From a bacterium (GTDB lineage: Bacteria; UBP14; UBA6098; JAFGQG01), in assembly GCA_016930435.1 (NCBI GenBank), contig JAFGGQ010000158.1:1-17590 (forward strand): DNA of 17,590 bases. The letters are read 5' to 3'. A program made the position numbers and the translations under genes. Within the stretch, counting starts at the first letter, position 1. Each line of letters opens with the position of its first letter. The notes under the pieces are model-generated. The model made no database searches. It worked only from the letters and a program-made list of their open reading frames with translations, and was not told the DNA's origin. Positions 1 through 8,367 of this stretch are shown one piece after another.

Positions 1-667
1 CGCTGCGGGGGATACTCTATGGATTGTCCCTACCGGTGGGCTCATCGACCGGGGAGCGGTGGTTGCCGAGATAGATGGCGATCCCGGCCTGGAGGTAGTC
101 TTCGGCTCCTCCGATGCATCACTCTACGTGGTCAATGGGGAGGACGGCTCCGGGGTCTGGGAATTTTTCGCCGGGCCCGGATATGCTATCGAGAACGCAC
201 CCATCGTGGAGGATTTTGACGAAGACGGCTGGGTTGATATATTCTTCATCGGGGGACACGGTACCTCGGACACGGTCCCCAATTTCGGCAGGGCTTACGC
301 CATCAAATCCGGACCCGGCAACGGAGATGTCTGGACTATGTACCGCCATGACCCATATCGCACCGGTTATCTGTTGGGCGGTCCCGTAACCTGCATCAAT
401 GAACACCCGGTAACACCCGCAACTTTTTCTATTCAGACCTGGCCCAATCCCTTTAATGGTTCTGTAACAATAATAATGAATATTATCAATGAGCTATCCC
501 CCCGGTTAAGAATAATATCCCTAAATGGCGAGGAAATTATTAATGAGGAATTGAAATCCGGCTACTTTATATGGTTGCCCGACCCCCAATTGTCCTCCGG
601 GATCTATCTGGTAAACGCCCAAATGGGTAAGGAGAAAGTAACCGGAAAAATAGTCTATATAAAGTAG
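1..667 (+). CDS. Secreted FG-GAP/VCBS-type protein with C-terminal sorting domain, 5'-truncated
   Basis: The frame is open from the first bases of the window (codons start at base 2), so the gene begins upstream; the ATG at 59 is internal. The visible 221 residues start with beta-propeller-like repeats: an IDGDPGLEVV stretch and an acidic DFDEDGWVD loop of the FG-GAP/VCBS calcium-binding kind. A TWPNPFNGS motif follows, then a roughly 80-residue beta-rich tail ending in KIVYIK. PNPFN plus such a tail is the usual signature of type IX secretion C-terminal sorting domains, so the protein is probably exported and may be retained at the cell surface. Its ligand or enzymatic role cannot be read from this fragment. 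The propeller part is about 60% GC and the tail about 40%. No co-oriented gene follows closely; the next starts 510 bases on. Confidence 0.8.
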   Translation, partial: AAGDTLWIVPTGGLIDRGAVVAEIDGDPGLEVVFGSSDASLYVVNGEDGSGVWEFFAGPGYAIENAPIVEDFDEDGWVDIFFIGGHGTSDTVPNFGRAYAIKSGPGNGDVWTMYRHDPYRTGYLLGGPVTCINEHPVTPATFSIQTWPNPFNGSVTIIMNIINELSPRLRIISLNGEEIINEELKSGYFIWLPDPQLSSGIYLVNAQMGKEKVTGKIVYIK

Positions 668-1177
668 GTCAAAATTCCGGTTCAGGCAATCAGGGGGAAC
701 AAGACTTACAAGGCAGCCTGATTGTGAGGCGGCGTGAGCTGCCGCATTGCGTGATCCCGGAATGAAAATGGATTGAATTGAATTTTGAATAATAAACCGG
801 AAATTGCGTGAAGCATTCGGAAACCACTTGCCTTTTTTCTGTTATAGAATATCTTATTTCAGTGATTTAACCCGTAAAATGCAATTGAAAATAATGATTA
901 TAATGAGAATATAGAAATAACGAATATTTTAGAAAAAATTACAAAGTATAAAACTGCACTTTTTTGTGCAAAATATTTTTGTCAACAAATATAATAATAT
1001 CAGATAATTGAGTAAGGTATAAAAATATCAATTGCATTTTTTGGGTTTAAGCAATATCTACTGGTTTGGCGTTGTCGTTTTAAATACCATAATCTAAAAC
1101 AAACCGGGTATTGCAGCTCTTATCATTTAAACAATAGAATTGAGTAATGTCTGTTTAATGTAAGGTAAAGGTAGTCT
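668..1177. other. AT-rich intergenic region with weak hairpins
   Basis: This is 510 bases without a credible gene. Two small inverted repeats lie just after the upstream stop: CAATCAGG/CCTGATTG at 687-694 and 717-724, and GCGGC/GCCGC at 729-733 and 741-745. They could be part of a transcript end, but no T-run follows. A 5-bp stem with a T6 loop sits at 955-970. The rest is very AT-rich and holds one promoter candidate at 979-1008. Confidence 0.5.
979..1008 (+). promoter_or_regulatory. Possible sigma70-type promoter for the protease gene
   Basis: TTGTCA (979-984) and GATAAT (1003-1008) each match the -35 and -10 consensus at 5 of 6 positions, with an 18-base spacer. This would give a 5' leader of about 160 bases before the ATG at 1178. 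The surrounding DNA is so AT-rich that chance matches are likely. Confidence 0.3.
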
Positions 1178-3199
1178 ATGAAATATATTGTTCCTGTCAT
1201 AATTATAGGGTTATTAGCCTCAACGATTGTTGCCCGTCAAATCCACTTCAACTTCATGGATTCAAAATGTGAATTAAAATTATATTCGAAAGAGGATATT
1301 GGTGAGGAATTGATGAGTACTGTTGTTGAGGTTGGATACTATATAAATGATGACCAGACAATAGGTTCCGGCACTATAATTGATACTTCGGGGATTATTC
1401 TTACTAATTTTCACGTGGTTACCGGCAGTGAAAGCTTGCAGATAAGAACTATGGATGGTGAAATATACGAATTGTCGGGTGTATTAGCTTTCGACCCTAT
1501 CAAGGATTATGCTTTTGTGGTTGCAGATACTGTTGGGAAACCGAATTTTAGCAGATCCGTCCAAATTTCCTGGCGTGAAAAAGTAAGGACTGGCGAAAAT
1601 TGTTATGTATTAGGTAATCCGCTTGGTCTCTCATTTAGTTTTTCGGCGGGGGACATTGCCTATGGGGGAGAAGGGCGAAAAATTTCTACCTCACGGTGGG
1701 GGGGGTATTCGGTAAAAATGATCCACTTCACGGCTGCAATTTCACCGGGCAATAGCGGGGGAGCTTTGTTCGACGATTTCGGTTGCATGATTGGAATTCC
1801 TACGGGCTATGAATATGTGGGAACATATTATAACTTAGCTCAAAATGTGAACTTTGCCGTACCGGTTTGGGAAATTTCCGAGATTATTGATGGGAAAAAA
1901 CATCATGCTCCCGTTGAAACATCGGATACTATCTTTTCTAAAGAAATCAAACCGGATGATACGGAACTGGAAATTATTCCCTGGGAAGCGTTTTATGCTT
2001 TTTCAGGTCTTCTCGATTATATGCTTGAACTGTATGGTGATTATTATTTTTACTATGCGGATGATATGGCTATCATACTTGCAGATTATATTACAGGTGG
2101 TCTTTATAATCCTTATTTTTTCCTTACACTTAGTCATTATTGGTGTGAAGAGAAGGATAGTGTTGAGTTGGCTCAAAGTGTATTATCAAGTTTTTCCCTG
2201 CCCGATAATCCCTACTATTATTATGTAAAATGTCTGACAGAGATAAAAGCCGCTGAATCGGCCAATGATACTCTAAAACTGAAAGAGGTTTTTAAATCCG
2301 CAAATAAATTATCAGACCTTGCTCCGGCCTGGAAAGAAGATATTGAAAGCGACATCGAATTTTCATTATATTACTTGCGGCCTTATGAAGATTCATCGGA
2401 TTATCCTGCTAATGATGAATTATTAGATGAATACGCTTACCTCTTTGTTGAAGATATTATAGTAGAACACTATGATTCTATTGGCTTGAGGGTATATAAA
2501 ATGATAGATGGGGTCCTTACTGCTGAGGAAATTAGGGATAGCACTGGTGTTTCGGAGATATGGTTAGTTGAGTTTCTGGAGTTTCTGGATGAAAATAGTC
2601 TGATAGAATTAGGGGAAAAATCCCAATCGAAGGAGGCGGGTTTAAAGGATTCCATTTATAATATGCAGGCCGAAATTGCCAATGAGCTATTCGATCTGTC
2701 AAATTTATTTATTGATGCCACCGATACAAATGGGGCAATAGCCTCTCTGGAAGCATGCCTTAAAATTAATCCTGCGGATTACTACTGTGGTTGTAACCTG
2801 ATCCTTATCTTGAGTTTGAAGGGTGATTATAAAACCGCCAAAGAATATGGAATTGCTTTACTTGAGCAGGATAATCTATACAGTAAAGGTGGCGTATATG
2901 CCTTGCTTTCAGAGATATTAGTGGAATTAGAAGAATATGAATACTCATTAGCTTGCATTGATTCCTGCCGGGAATATTTATATTATCTCGATTTATCTAA
3001 TAGTTACCAGATGGCAGCTCTGGAAGTTTTCGCAATAGCTGATTATGCCGCTTTGCATCAAATAAAGGAAGCAGAAGTGCATTACCAAACCCTAATAGAA
3101 TTTTATCCGGAATGGGAGGATTCTTTAGCTGGTTTTCCGGATTGGATTTTTTTTGAAAATACTGTAGCACTTTTTAATCAATTTTTAGAAGAGCATTAG
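1178..3199 (+). CDS. Secreted HtrA/Deg-like serine protease with C-terminal TPR-like region
   Basis: This 673-residue protein starts with a Sec signal peptide (hydrophobic core at about 4-19). Residues about 45-235 form a trypsin-fold domain with a complete triad: His79 in TNFHVV, Asp110 in DPIKDYAFVV and Ser193 in SPGNSGGAL. The GNPLGL stretch (146-151) is typical of the HtrA/Deg (S1C) branch. No PDZ domain follows. Instead there are about 430 residues of mostly acidic, Tyr-rich helical sequence, and the last 170 resemble tetratricopeptide repeats (ACLKINP and YQTLIEFYPEW segments). By family knowledge it should cut misfolded or specific envelope proteins, with the TPR part possibly choosing substrates; that role is inference. 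The gene is clearly more AT-rich than most neighbours and stands alone. A weak AAGGTAG ribosome site precedes the ATG. Confidence 0.85.
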   Translation: MKYIVPVIIIGLLASTIVARQIHFNFMDSKCELKLYSKEDIGEELMSTVVEVGYYINDDQTIGSGTIIDTSGIILTNFHVVTGSESLQIRTMDGEIYELSGVLAFDPIKDYAFVVADTVGKPNFSRSVQISWREKVRTGENCYVLGNPLGLSFSFSAGDIAYGGEGRKISTSRWGGYSVKMIHFTAAISPGNSGGALFDDFGCMIGIPTGYEYVGTYYNLAQNVNFAVPVWEISEIIDGKKHHAPVETSDTIFSKEIKPDDTELEIIPWEAFYAFSGLLDYMLELYGDYYFYYADDMAIILADYITGGLYNPYFFLTLSHYWCEEKDSVELAQSVLSSFSLPDNPYYYYVKCLTEIKAAESANDTLKLKEVFKSANKLSDLAPAWKEDIESDIEFSLYYLRPYEDSSDYPANDELLDEYAYLFVEDIIVEHYDSIGLRVYKMIDGVLTAEEIRDSTGVSEIWLVEFLEFLDENSLIELGEKSQSKEAGLKDSIYNMQAEIANELFDLSNLFIDATDTNGAIASLEACLKINPADYYCGCNLILILSLKGDYKTAKEYGIALLEQDNLYSKGGVYALLSEILVELEEYEYSLACIDSCREYLYYLDLSNSYQMAALEVFAIADYAALHQIKEAEVHYQTLIEFYPEWEDSLAGFPDWIFFENTVALFNQFLEEH

Positions 3200-3309
3200 A
3201 GAACCGGGCAAATGAATCTCCTAAAGGATGGGATCTGGCTGTAAACTAAAACGGTAGAAATATAGCAATAAATTTTTACCATGTTTCTTAAAACCCTTTG
3301 CATCTTGAG

Positions 3310-3486
3310 TTAATAAGTCCGGCGTTCCTTATAAAGAACAACATCCCTGTCTTTAAGAATTTTCCCCAATACTCTATCATAAACCAAATTTTTCGTTGCG
3401 GTATCATAGAAAACCAAGTAATGCTTTGTAATAACTATGGTCGTTATTATTGTGGATATAATATTTTTTTAGAGTAACCCATTCAT
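3310..3486 (-). pseudogene. Possible small gene interrupted by one in-frame stop
   Basis: An ATG at 3486-3484 overlaps the TGA of the upstream lipoprotein gene (ATGA arrangement). It opens a 58-codon frame that is broken only by TAA at codon 6 (3471-3469). The 52 codons after that stop read as plausible protein (for example YLVFYDTATKNLVYDRVLG and KDRDVVLYKERRTY at the end). No family is recognised. It could be a decayed gene, a gene with a sequencing error, or an open frame by chance, which is unlikely but possible in a region this short. Confidence 0.25.
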
Positions 3487-5723
3487 TCCGCGATCAGCAT
3501 CACCTGAATATAAGCACTCGCAGTATCACAATCATAGCTACTAAGACTGGTTGAATAGCGGTTCCAGGTGGTATCAACTTCGGTATGGGCATAGACGTCC
3601 CAAAAGGGGTTATAATGCTGGTAACTCAAGGAATTTATATGGCTGCAGGTTTGCGGACCCTCCACCTTAAAGATGAGGGTATCACCGTTGATACTACTCC
3701 GTAGAAATGGGATACTACTGCCACTGATGGAATTAATACTGGGTGAACAACCGGGAAATGATAATAATGAAGCACTCCAGCTTCCACTGAAATTAAGAAT
3801 CTCCCCCAGGGTATCATCGGATGTCACCGAAAAAGATTGTATCTTTCTCATTCGCCAGGGGCCATCACCGGTGATCTCATTTGAATTCCCGTTATAGGTG
3901 TTTCCGGTAATGTTCAGGTTAGGCACGTTGTAATTATGACCTCTGAATTCGGTGCTGCTGGTAAAATTAGTAATAGTATCCACATATCCCGCCGAATGGT
4001 AATTAATGATCATGGAATCCCCGAATACTAAGTGATGGTTAAGTCCCACCCAGATAATACCCCGATTAAAAGGACCCACACTAGATCCCACTACCTCAAT
4101 TTCTAAGCTAACATCGCTTCTACCGGTATAGGGTGATACATGCCGGCTATAACTGACCAATACCACCAGGCTCCATCCTGTATCAGTCAGCTCTCGAATA
4201 CCAGGGATATTGACAGTGCCACTCCCTCCGGGGAATACTTCCCCTAAAAGCGCGGTGGAATCTGTACCTACTTTGAATTTAAATACTGCTAATCCACAAT
4301 TGGTAGGATCATTGACTGTGAAATTGAGGGATGCATTGGTATCGATACTGGTATAATTTAAATCCACTATACTGAGCTTTCCGGAGAGATCCTGATAGCT
4401 ATCGGTGAAGCTAACCAGGGTATCATCAGCAGTTCTTAGGAAAAAAACGTTAGTGTAACTGCCTGGGTCATTGAGAAAGGCGCTATTAGCCTGCCGATTA
4501 AAGTAATGGCCTGATATATAAGCCTCCAGGAGCCCGTGCCACATAATACCTACCGACTCGGTTACGGAGTTTAAAACAGCCTCCACAGGCTTGACTGGAG
4601 CAGGTCCAGCCTTAATATGATCAAAAATATCCAGAACAACACTTTCCCCGTAAACTTCCACAAGGTCCTTGATCAGCAGAGACATCCCATAACCATGATC
4701 CTGGGTAGCGATCTGCCAGCCCCGGAAAGGTTCCATCTCATTGCCGGGAAAGCAGGTGGACAGGTAATTGGTGCCCACATCAACCTTGTCTTCAGCCCAT
4801 ACTGAGAAGGCTTCTGCTAGCCAGAGATCGTCTCCAAACTGGAAATTATAGAGATGCTGCACAAGGTGAAAGAACTCGTGAGCAGCGGTGACCCGGATTT
4901 CTGATAAATTGCTCATATCCCCAGAATTTACATTAATAAATCCAGAATTCTTGTTAGAGAAATTCCCAATGTATTCACCAACAGCGTTGATGCTCTTTAC
5001 GGTTACTTCCACCGGCCATTTGGTGCGGTCATTGTAAACGAATCCTATATTTTGGAACGTGTCATAGACAGCTTCAAAGAATGCTGCAACGGTTATTGCA
5101 TCTGGCTGAAAGGAAACCGGAAGAACTAACCGAAAGTGTCCATTGGAACTACGCTGAACAATATGTTCCTTTATCCCGAACACTTTAACAGGTGGTAAAA
5201 TCGCTTTGATACTCGTTACAACATTATTTTTTACTCCGGGACTGGTAGCTTCGTACTCAAAGACCAAGTATCCTGAAGAATCTACTGCAGCCGGAGCATA
5301 ATACCCGGTAGTAGTGTCATCCAGACTGGGAGCGTACATATTCTGGCCTATGGCAGCCAGAGTATCCCCGCTGAGAGCGCTATGGTATTTGACCCTGATA
5401 CCGATCGATATGGCAAAATCATCGGGTATGCCTTCTATTCGATAAACGCTGGAATTGACATAATTCCCGAAGGGTTTGTCAGTAGTAGATGCATATATCT
5501 CAAGATGATGGTCTTCTGAAAAAGCAGCAGGAGGTACTTCTATCACTATACTATCAGCTGATAATATACCCCCCGCAGAACCTATGGTTCCCTCTGCTAC
5601 CAGTTCATAATCCGGCTCCTCTTCGGGCTCCTCTTTTTCAAAAAGTTCGCAGGCGGTGAAAAAGAGGGTAAAAGCCAGGAGTAAAGTTAATATGAATAAT
5701 CCAAGCAACTTAAATTTCGTCAT
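3483..5723 (-). CDS. Lipoprotein with ZU5-like module and HExxH zinc-metalloprotease motif
   Basis: This 746-residue protein begins with a lipoprotein signal peptide ending in FFTAC, with Cys25 as the lipidation site, followed by a Glu-rich linker. Residues about 42-160 look like a ZU5-type beta module (a GSAGG turn, then IEVPPAAF). The central part carries AAHEFFHLVQH (HExxH, His282-Glu283-His286) and then WLAEAFSVWAE (301-311), where Glu304 is well placed as the third zinc ligand of a gluzincin-type peptidase. The remaining 400 residues are beta-rich with no recognised domain. It is probably an outer-membrane or surface-anchored protease; its substrate is unknown. A GAGGGGAG ribosome site lies a few bases before the ATG. 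It is convergent with the serine protease and divergent from the DUF3795 gene. Confidence 0.8.
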   Translation of the reverse strand: MTKFKLLGLFILTLLLAFTLFFTACELFEKEEPEEEPDYELVAEGTIGSAGGILSADSIVIEVPPAAFSEDHHLEIYASTTDKPFGNYVNSSVYRIEGIPDDFAISIGIRVKYHSALSGDTLAAIGQNMYAPSLDDTTTGYYAPAAVDSSGYLVFEYEATSPGVKNNVVTSIKAILPPVKVFGIKEHIVQRSSNGHFRLVLPVSFQPDAITVAAFFEAVYDTFQNIGFVYNDRTKWPVEVTVKSINAVGEYIGNFSNKNSGFINVNSGDMSNLSEIRVTAAHEFFHLVQHLYNFQFGDDLWLAEAFSVWAEDKVDVGTNYLSTCFPGNEMEPFRGWQIATQDHGYGMSLLIKDLVEVYGESVVLDIFDHIKAGPAPVKPVEAVLNSVTESVGIMWHGLLEAYISGHYFNRQANSAFLNDPGSYTNVFFLRTADDTLVSFTDSYQDLSGKLSIVDLNYTSIDTNASLNFTVNDPTNCGLAVFKFKVGTDSTALLGEVFPGGSGTVNIPGIRELTDTGWSLVVLVSYSRHVSPYTGRSDVSLEIEVVGSSVGPFNRGIIWVGLNHHLVFGDSMIINYHSAGYVDTITNFTSSTEFRGHNYNVPNLNITGNTYNGNSNEITGDGPWRMRKIQSFSVTSDDTLGEILNFSGSWSASLLSFPGCSPSINSISGSSIPFLRSSINGDTLIFKVEGPQTCSHINSLSYQHYNPFWDVYAHTEVDTTWNRYSTSLSSYDCDTASAYIQVMLIAE

Positions 5724-5848
5724 TATGTCTCCCCTCGTTGTTAATTATATTTTATAGATTTTATAATATGCAATAATCTGATTAGATGTCAATTGCTCAT
5801 AGTATATATTCATAAAAGAATTGCTGCACATAGCTTTTATTGATGACT

Positions 5849-5980
5849 ATGAGCCCCGTGAGCTTTAGCTGGACGATTTATAGTAGGATTCCTCCCGAAA
5901 CCAGAGACAAACTGCTGATTAAAACACTCCACCCGCCCTTTGAAGGGTACCCCTATACGAAAGGGAGTTTTATGCTATAA
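5849..5980 (+). CDS. Doubtful 43-codon open frame
   Basis: ATG to TAA encodes 43 residues, including IPPETRDKLLIKTLHPPFEG. The patch is more GC-rich than its AT-rich flanks, and the sequence reads like protein. There is no ribosome-binding site before the ATG and no recognised family. It also contains a CCCTTTGAAGGG palindrome (5938-5949), which suggests a repeat or gene remnant rather than a working gene. Confidence 0.15.
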   Translation: MSPVSFSWTIYSRIPPETRDKLLIKTLHPPFEGYPYTKGSFML

Positions 5981-6148
5981 TATTTCCGCTAATAGTAATT
6001 TGCTTATGGTATAAAAAATAAAGTTAGTCGGTATTTTCCCTTGTTTATGGTTATTAAACCGGTTATGGTCAACCGGGAGTTGTCATCGGGAAATCTTAAA
6101 AACCAGTCCCCAGAGCGAGGTAATCAATCGTTAATTATAAGTTTGTCC

Positions 6149-6173
6149 CTTCTTCAATGGTTCATTGAAGAAG
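6149..6173. repeat. Perfect 11-bp inverted repeat with 3-base loop
   Basis: CTTCTTCAATG and CATTGAAGAAG are exact reverse complements separated by GTT, and TTTGTTG follows. It could be a weak terminator or a regulator site. No gene ends just upstream on the plus strand, so the terminator reading is not well supported. Confidence 0.6.
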
Positions 6174-6236
6174 TTTGTTGATATTTAAATTCGATTTCGG
6201 CTCGACAACCACCAATATTTTTATTATACTTAGGTA

Positions 6237-6261
6237 ACCGGATCAAAAAGATCCTTCCGGT
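6237..6261. repeat. Inverted repeat upstream of the DUF3795 gene
   Basis: ACCGG (6237-6241) pairs with CCGGT (6257-6261). Alternatively GGATC (6240-6244) pairs with GATCC (6250-6254) across an A5 loop. It lies 46 bases before the proposed TTG start and could be an operator or a leader hairpin. Confidence 0.4.
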
Positions 6262-6306
6262 CTGCAAGATCGTAAATGATTAATTTATTCTTTGATTGGA
6301 GGTTTT

Positions 6307-6792
6307 TTGGAGAACAAACAGGTAAGTGTTGAGATGATTGGTTATTGCGGGTTATACTGCGGCGAATGTTTTTCTCATGTAGGCCGTATTTCCGAGCTGG
6401 CCCGGGAACTCCGGGATGAATTGCGAAAAAACAGTTTTCATAAAATATCCGAATCTATCTGTAAATGCTGTTTTTTTGAGGTTTTCAAATACTATACTCA
6501 GAGTTTTGAACTTCTTGGCATACTGGAGAAATTTCGTTGCCGGGGAAGCTGCAGAGAAGGCTTCGGACCGCCGTTCTGCAAGATCCGTAAATGCTGCTTA
6601 AAAAAAGGACTGGAGGGTTGCTGGGAATGTCCGGAATTTGAAGGTTGTGATACACTCGATTTTCTGAAAGATGGGCATGGAGAAGCACACCTGAAAAACC
6701 TTAGGATCATTAAAAACAAGGGGATAGAGGAATTTATTAACGGATCCAAATACTGGTATAGCGATCCTCAAATCAAGAATTATAAAGCATAA
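6307..6792 (+). CDS. DUF3795 family cysteine-rich protein
   Basis: The sequence opens with IGYCGLYCGEC, the hallmark N-terminus of DUF3795 proteins. It has 14 cysteines in clusters (CGLYCGEC, CKCC, CRGSC, CKIRKCC, GCWECPEFEGC), which suggests metal binding, zinc or iron-sulfur. The last part (HLKNLRIIKNKGIEEFI) matches the helical end usual in this family. The biochemical role of DUF3795 is not known. The start is uncertain: TTG at 6307 has a GGAGG only 4 bases upstream; TTG at 6292 would include that GGAGG in the coding region; ATG at 6334 would begin right at the conserved MIGYCG but has a poor ribosome site. The product is cytoplasmic, with no signal peptide. The nearest gene downstream, a lipoprotein, starts 130 bases on, so co-transcription is possible but not shown. 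Confidence 0.8.
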   Translation: MENKQVSVEMIGYCGLYCGECFSHVGRISELARELRDELRKNSFHKISESICKCCFFEVFKYYTQSFELLGILEKFRCRGSCREGFGPPFCKIRKCCLKKGLEGCWECPEFEGCDTLDFLKDGHGEAHLKNLRIIKNKGIEEFINGSKYWYSDPQIKNYKA

Positions 6793-6922
6793 ATGAGGTA
6801 CCAAATTGAAGAAGACTATCGTAAATGTTTAATATTGGAGTACTAATTTTTTCTATTGCTGTTTCTTAAAAAAAATCTATTTTTAAGCTTGATAAAGTAA
6901 AAACATAAACATGGAGGTTTAA

Positions 6923-8278
6923 ATGAGCCTGAAAAAAATATGTCCTTTTTTGTTAACAGTTCTGATGATATTTTCATTGGCCTGCGATAACGAAGAGGAC
7001 AAACCCCCCGTTGACAACTCGGCATATTCAGCATCAGGGGCTGTAAGTTCAAACGAAGACGGGCAAATCGAAACCGAGAGCGGAGCTTCGATCACCATAC
7101 CGATTTATGCAGTACCCGCTACTGCTGGCGGTGATAATGGTACTATGGTTTTTTCAATAGAGAGGGATCAATCCGTTTCCGCCCCGGTACCGGATGGCGA
7201 AACCATCGCTTCCGATGTGTATCGTTTTGGGCCGGATGGTTTCGTATTTGCAGCACCTGTAAAGATAACCATACCGGTCAACAGCAGTATTGAGTCTGAG
7301 GCTTACCGGCTCTACCGTATAGACCAGACTACCAACGAAGCCATTTCCTACCCGGCGATCTATGATGAAGAGACCAAAACCGTCTCAACTATGACCTATG
7401 AACTATCTCCCTGGTTTCCGACGAGCTTCTCATGGGATGACTATTATGATGGTGCCCTTCAATTTACTAACAACTCTTCCTCTAAATGGCTTTACATCAC
7501 CTCGGTATCATGCTCGCTGAAATATCCCACTGTTAACAATTGCCCTATATGCGGCTATCATCACGCCCTTTTTGCCCCCTCGGGAACCATCGGCTGGGTT
7601 AATTCCGGGAACTGGTATATCGCTCAGGGGGTGCATACACTCTGCGTTGAAATGCATGAGCAGGGTACTTATTCCTCCCCGCCCGGCCCCAAAAGCCACA
7701 TTTACATCGAGAACGTGGTGGTCGATGGAGCATGGTCCTACTGGAACGACCATGTGTCCAGTTCCTTCAGCTTCAGCAGCCTAACCGACGCCATTGATGG
7801 CCCCTGCGATTGTACCCCGGATCCTACCCCATCACCCGGCACCGGCGACGTTCAGGTTACCCTTACCTGGTACAATGCCAGCTCCATTGACCTCGATCTA
7901 TGGATATATGAACCGAACGGCGATACCTGTTATTATGGAAATAATCCCACTTCCACGGGTGGAACCCTGGACAGGGATAATAAGTGCTATGACTACATCA
8001 ACGGCCGCCCGGAGAACATTTTCTGGTCAAATGCCCCCGTAGGACAATACCGGGTGCTGGTGGATTGGTTTGGCAACTGCGGTAATCCAATAACCTCTCA
8101 ATCCTATGATGTGCGCGTGGTAAATGGATCCACCGTGAGAACCTACTCCGGTACTATCACTGAAAATTCATTGGTGAGTATATGCACCTTCACGGTTTCA
8201 AGCGCTACTAAGGGCCGAACGGTGGAATATCTGGGTACTTCGGAACCCCGAACAAGTGCTCGACCGCCTAAAGAATAA
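6923..8278 (+). CDS. Lipoprotein with ZU5-like and DUF2135-like domains
   Basis: This 451-residue protein has a lipoprotein signal peptide ending in FSLAC, with Cys21 lipidated and an acidic stretch after it. Residues about 45-165 form a beta module (SGASITIPIYAVP, then DVYRFGPDG and PVKITIPV) similar in layout to the ZU5-like region of the lipoprotein at 3483-5723. A middle part of about 170-290 has a Cys pair (NNCPICGYHH). Residues about 308-425 resemble the DUF2135/YfaP family: VTLTWYNASSIDLDLWIYEP, then a GGTLDRDNK stretch and VGQYRVLVDW. A Pro-rich linker joins the last two parts. It is probably surface-exposed; its function is unknown, but such domains are usually structural or carbohydrate/protein-binding. 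A clear GGAGG lies 6 bases before the ATG. The two lipoproteins are on opposite strands with the DUF3795 gene between them. Confidence 0.8.
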   Translation: MSLKKICPFLLTVLMIFSLACDNEEDKPPVDNSAYSASGAVSSNEDGQIETESGASITIPIYAVPATAGGDNGTMVFSIERDQSVSAPVPDGETIASDVYRFGPDGFVFAAPVKITIPVNSSIESEAYRLYRIDQTTNEAISYPAIYDEETKTVSTMTYELSPWFPTSFSWDDYYDGALQFTNNSSSKWLYITSVSCSLKYPTVNNCPICGYHHALFAPSGTIGWVNSGNWYIAQGVHTLCVEMHEQGTYSSPPGPKSHIYIENVVVDGAWSYWNDHVSSSFSFSSLTDAIDGPCDCTPDPTPSPGTGDVQVTLTWYNASSIDLDLWIYEPNGDTCYYGNNPTSTGGTLDRDNKCYDYINGRPENIFWSNAPVGQYRVLVDWFGNCGNPITSQSYDVRVVNGSTVRTYSGTITENSLVSICTFTVSSATKGRTVEYLGTSEPRTSARPPKE

Positions 8279-8367
8279 TATTTTCTAAAGCAATCCCATC
8301 GATCATATAGCGCCGTTTCTTTTCTTGACCTTATTATGTTCTTTACCAATCATTGTTTCTATACAAT

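Larger units (their letters stand above)
5724..6291. other. Intergenic region between divergent genes, with hairpins
   Basis: These 568 mostly AT-rich bases separate the minus-strand lipoprotein gene from the plus-strand DUF3795 gene and presumably hold both promoters; I could not place either with confidence. It contains a more GC-rich patch at about 5849-5980 with a short open frame, a perfect hairpin at 6149-6173 and an inverted repeat at 6237-6261. Confidence 0.5.

Noticed and set aside
119-406. Antisense frame of 95 codons at the window start
   Set aside because: It is opposite a convincing propeller-type coding region and has no supporting feature.
1854-2228. Alternative plus-strand frame of 124 codons inside the protease
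   Set aside because: It lies wholly inside the protease frame, has no ribosome site, and its hydrophobic composition results from the frame shift in AT-rich DNA.
1178-3199. Naming the protease degP or htrA
   Set aside because: The PDZ domains that define these enzymes are absent, so only the catalytic-domain relationship is supported.
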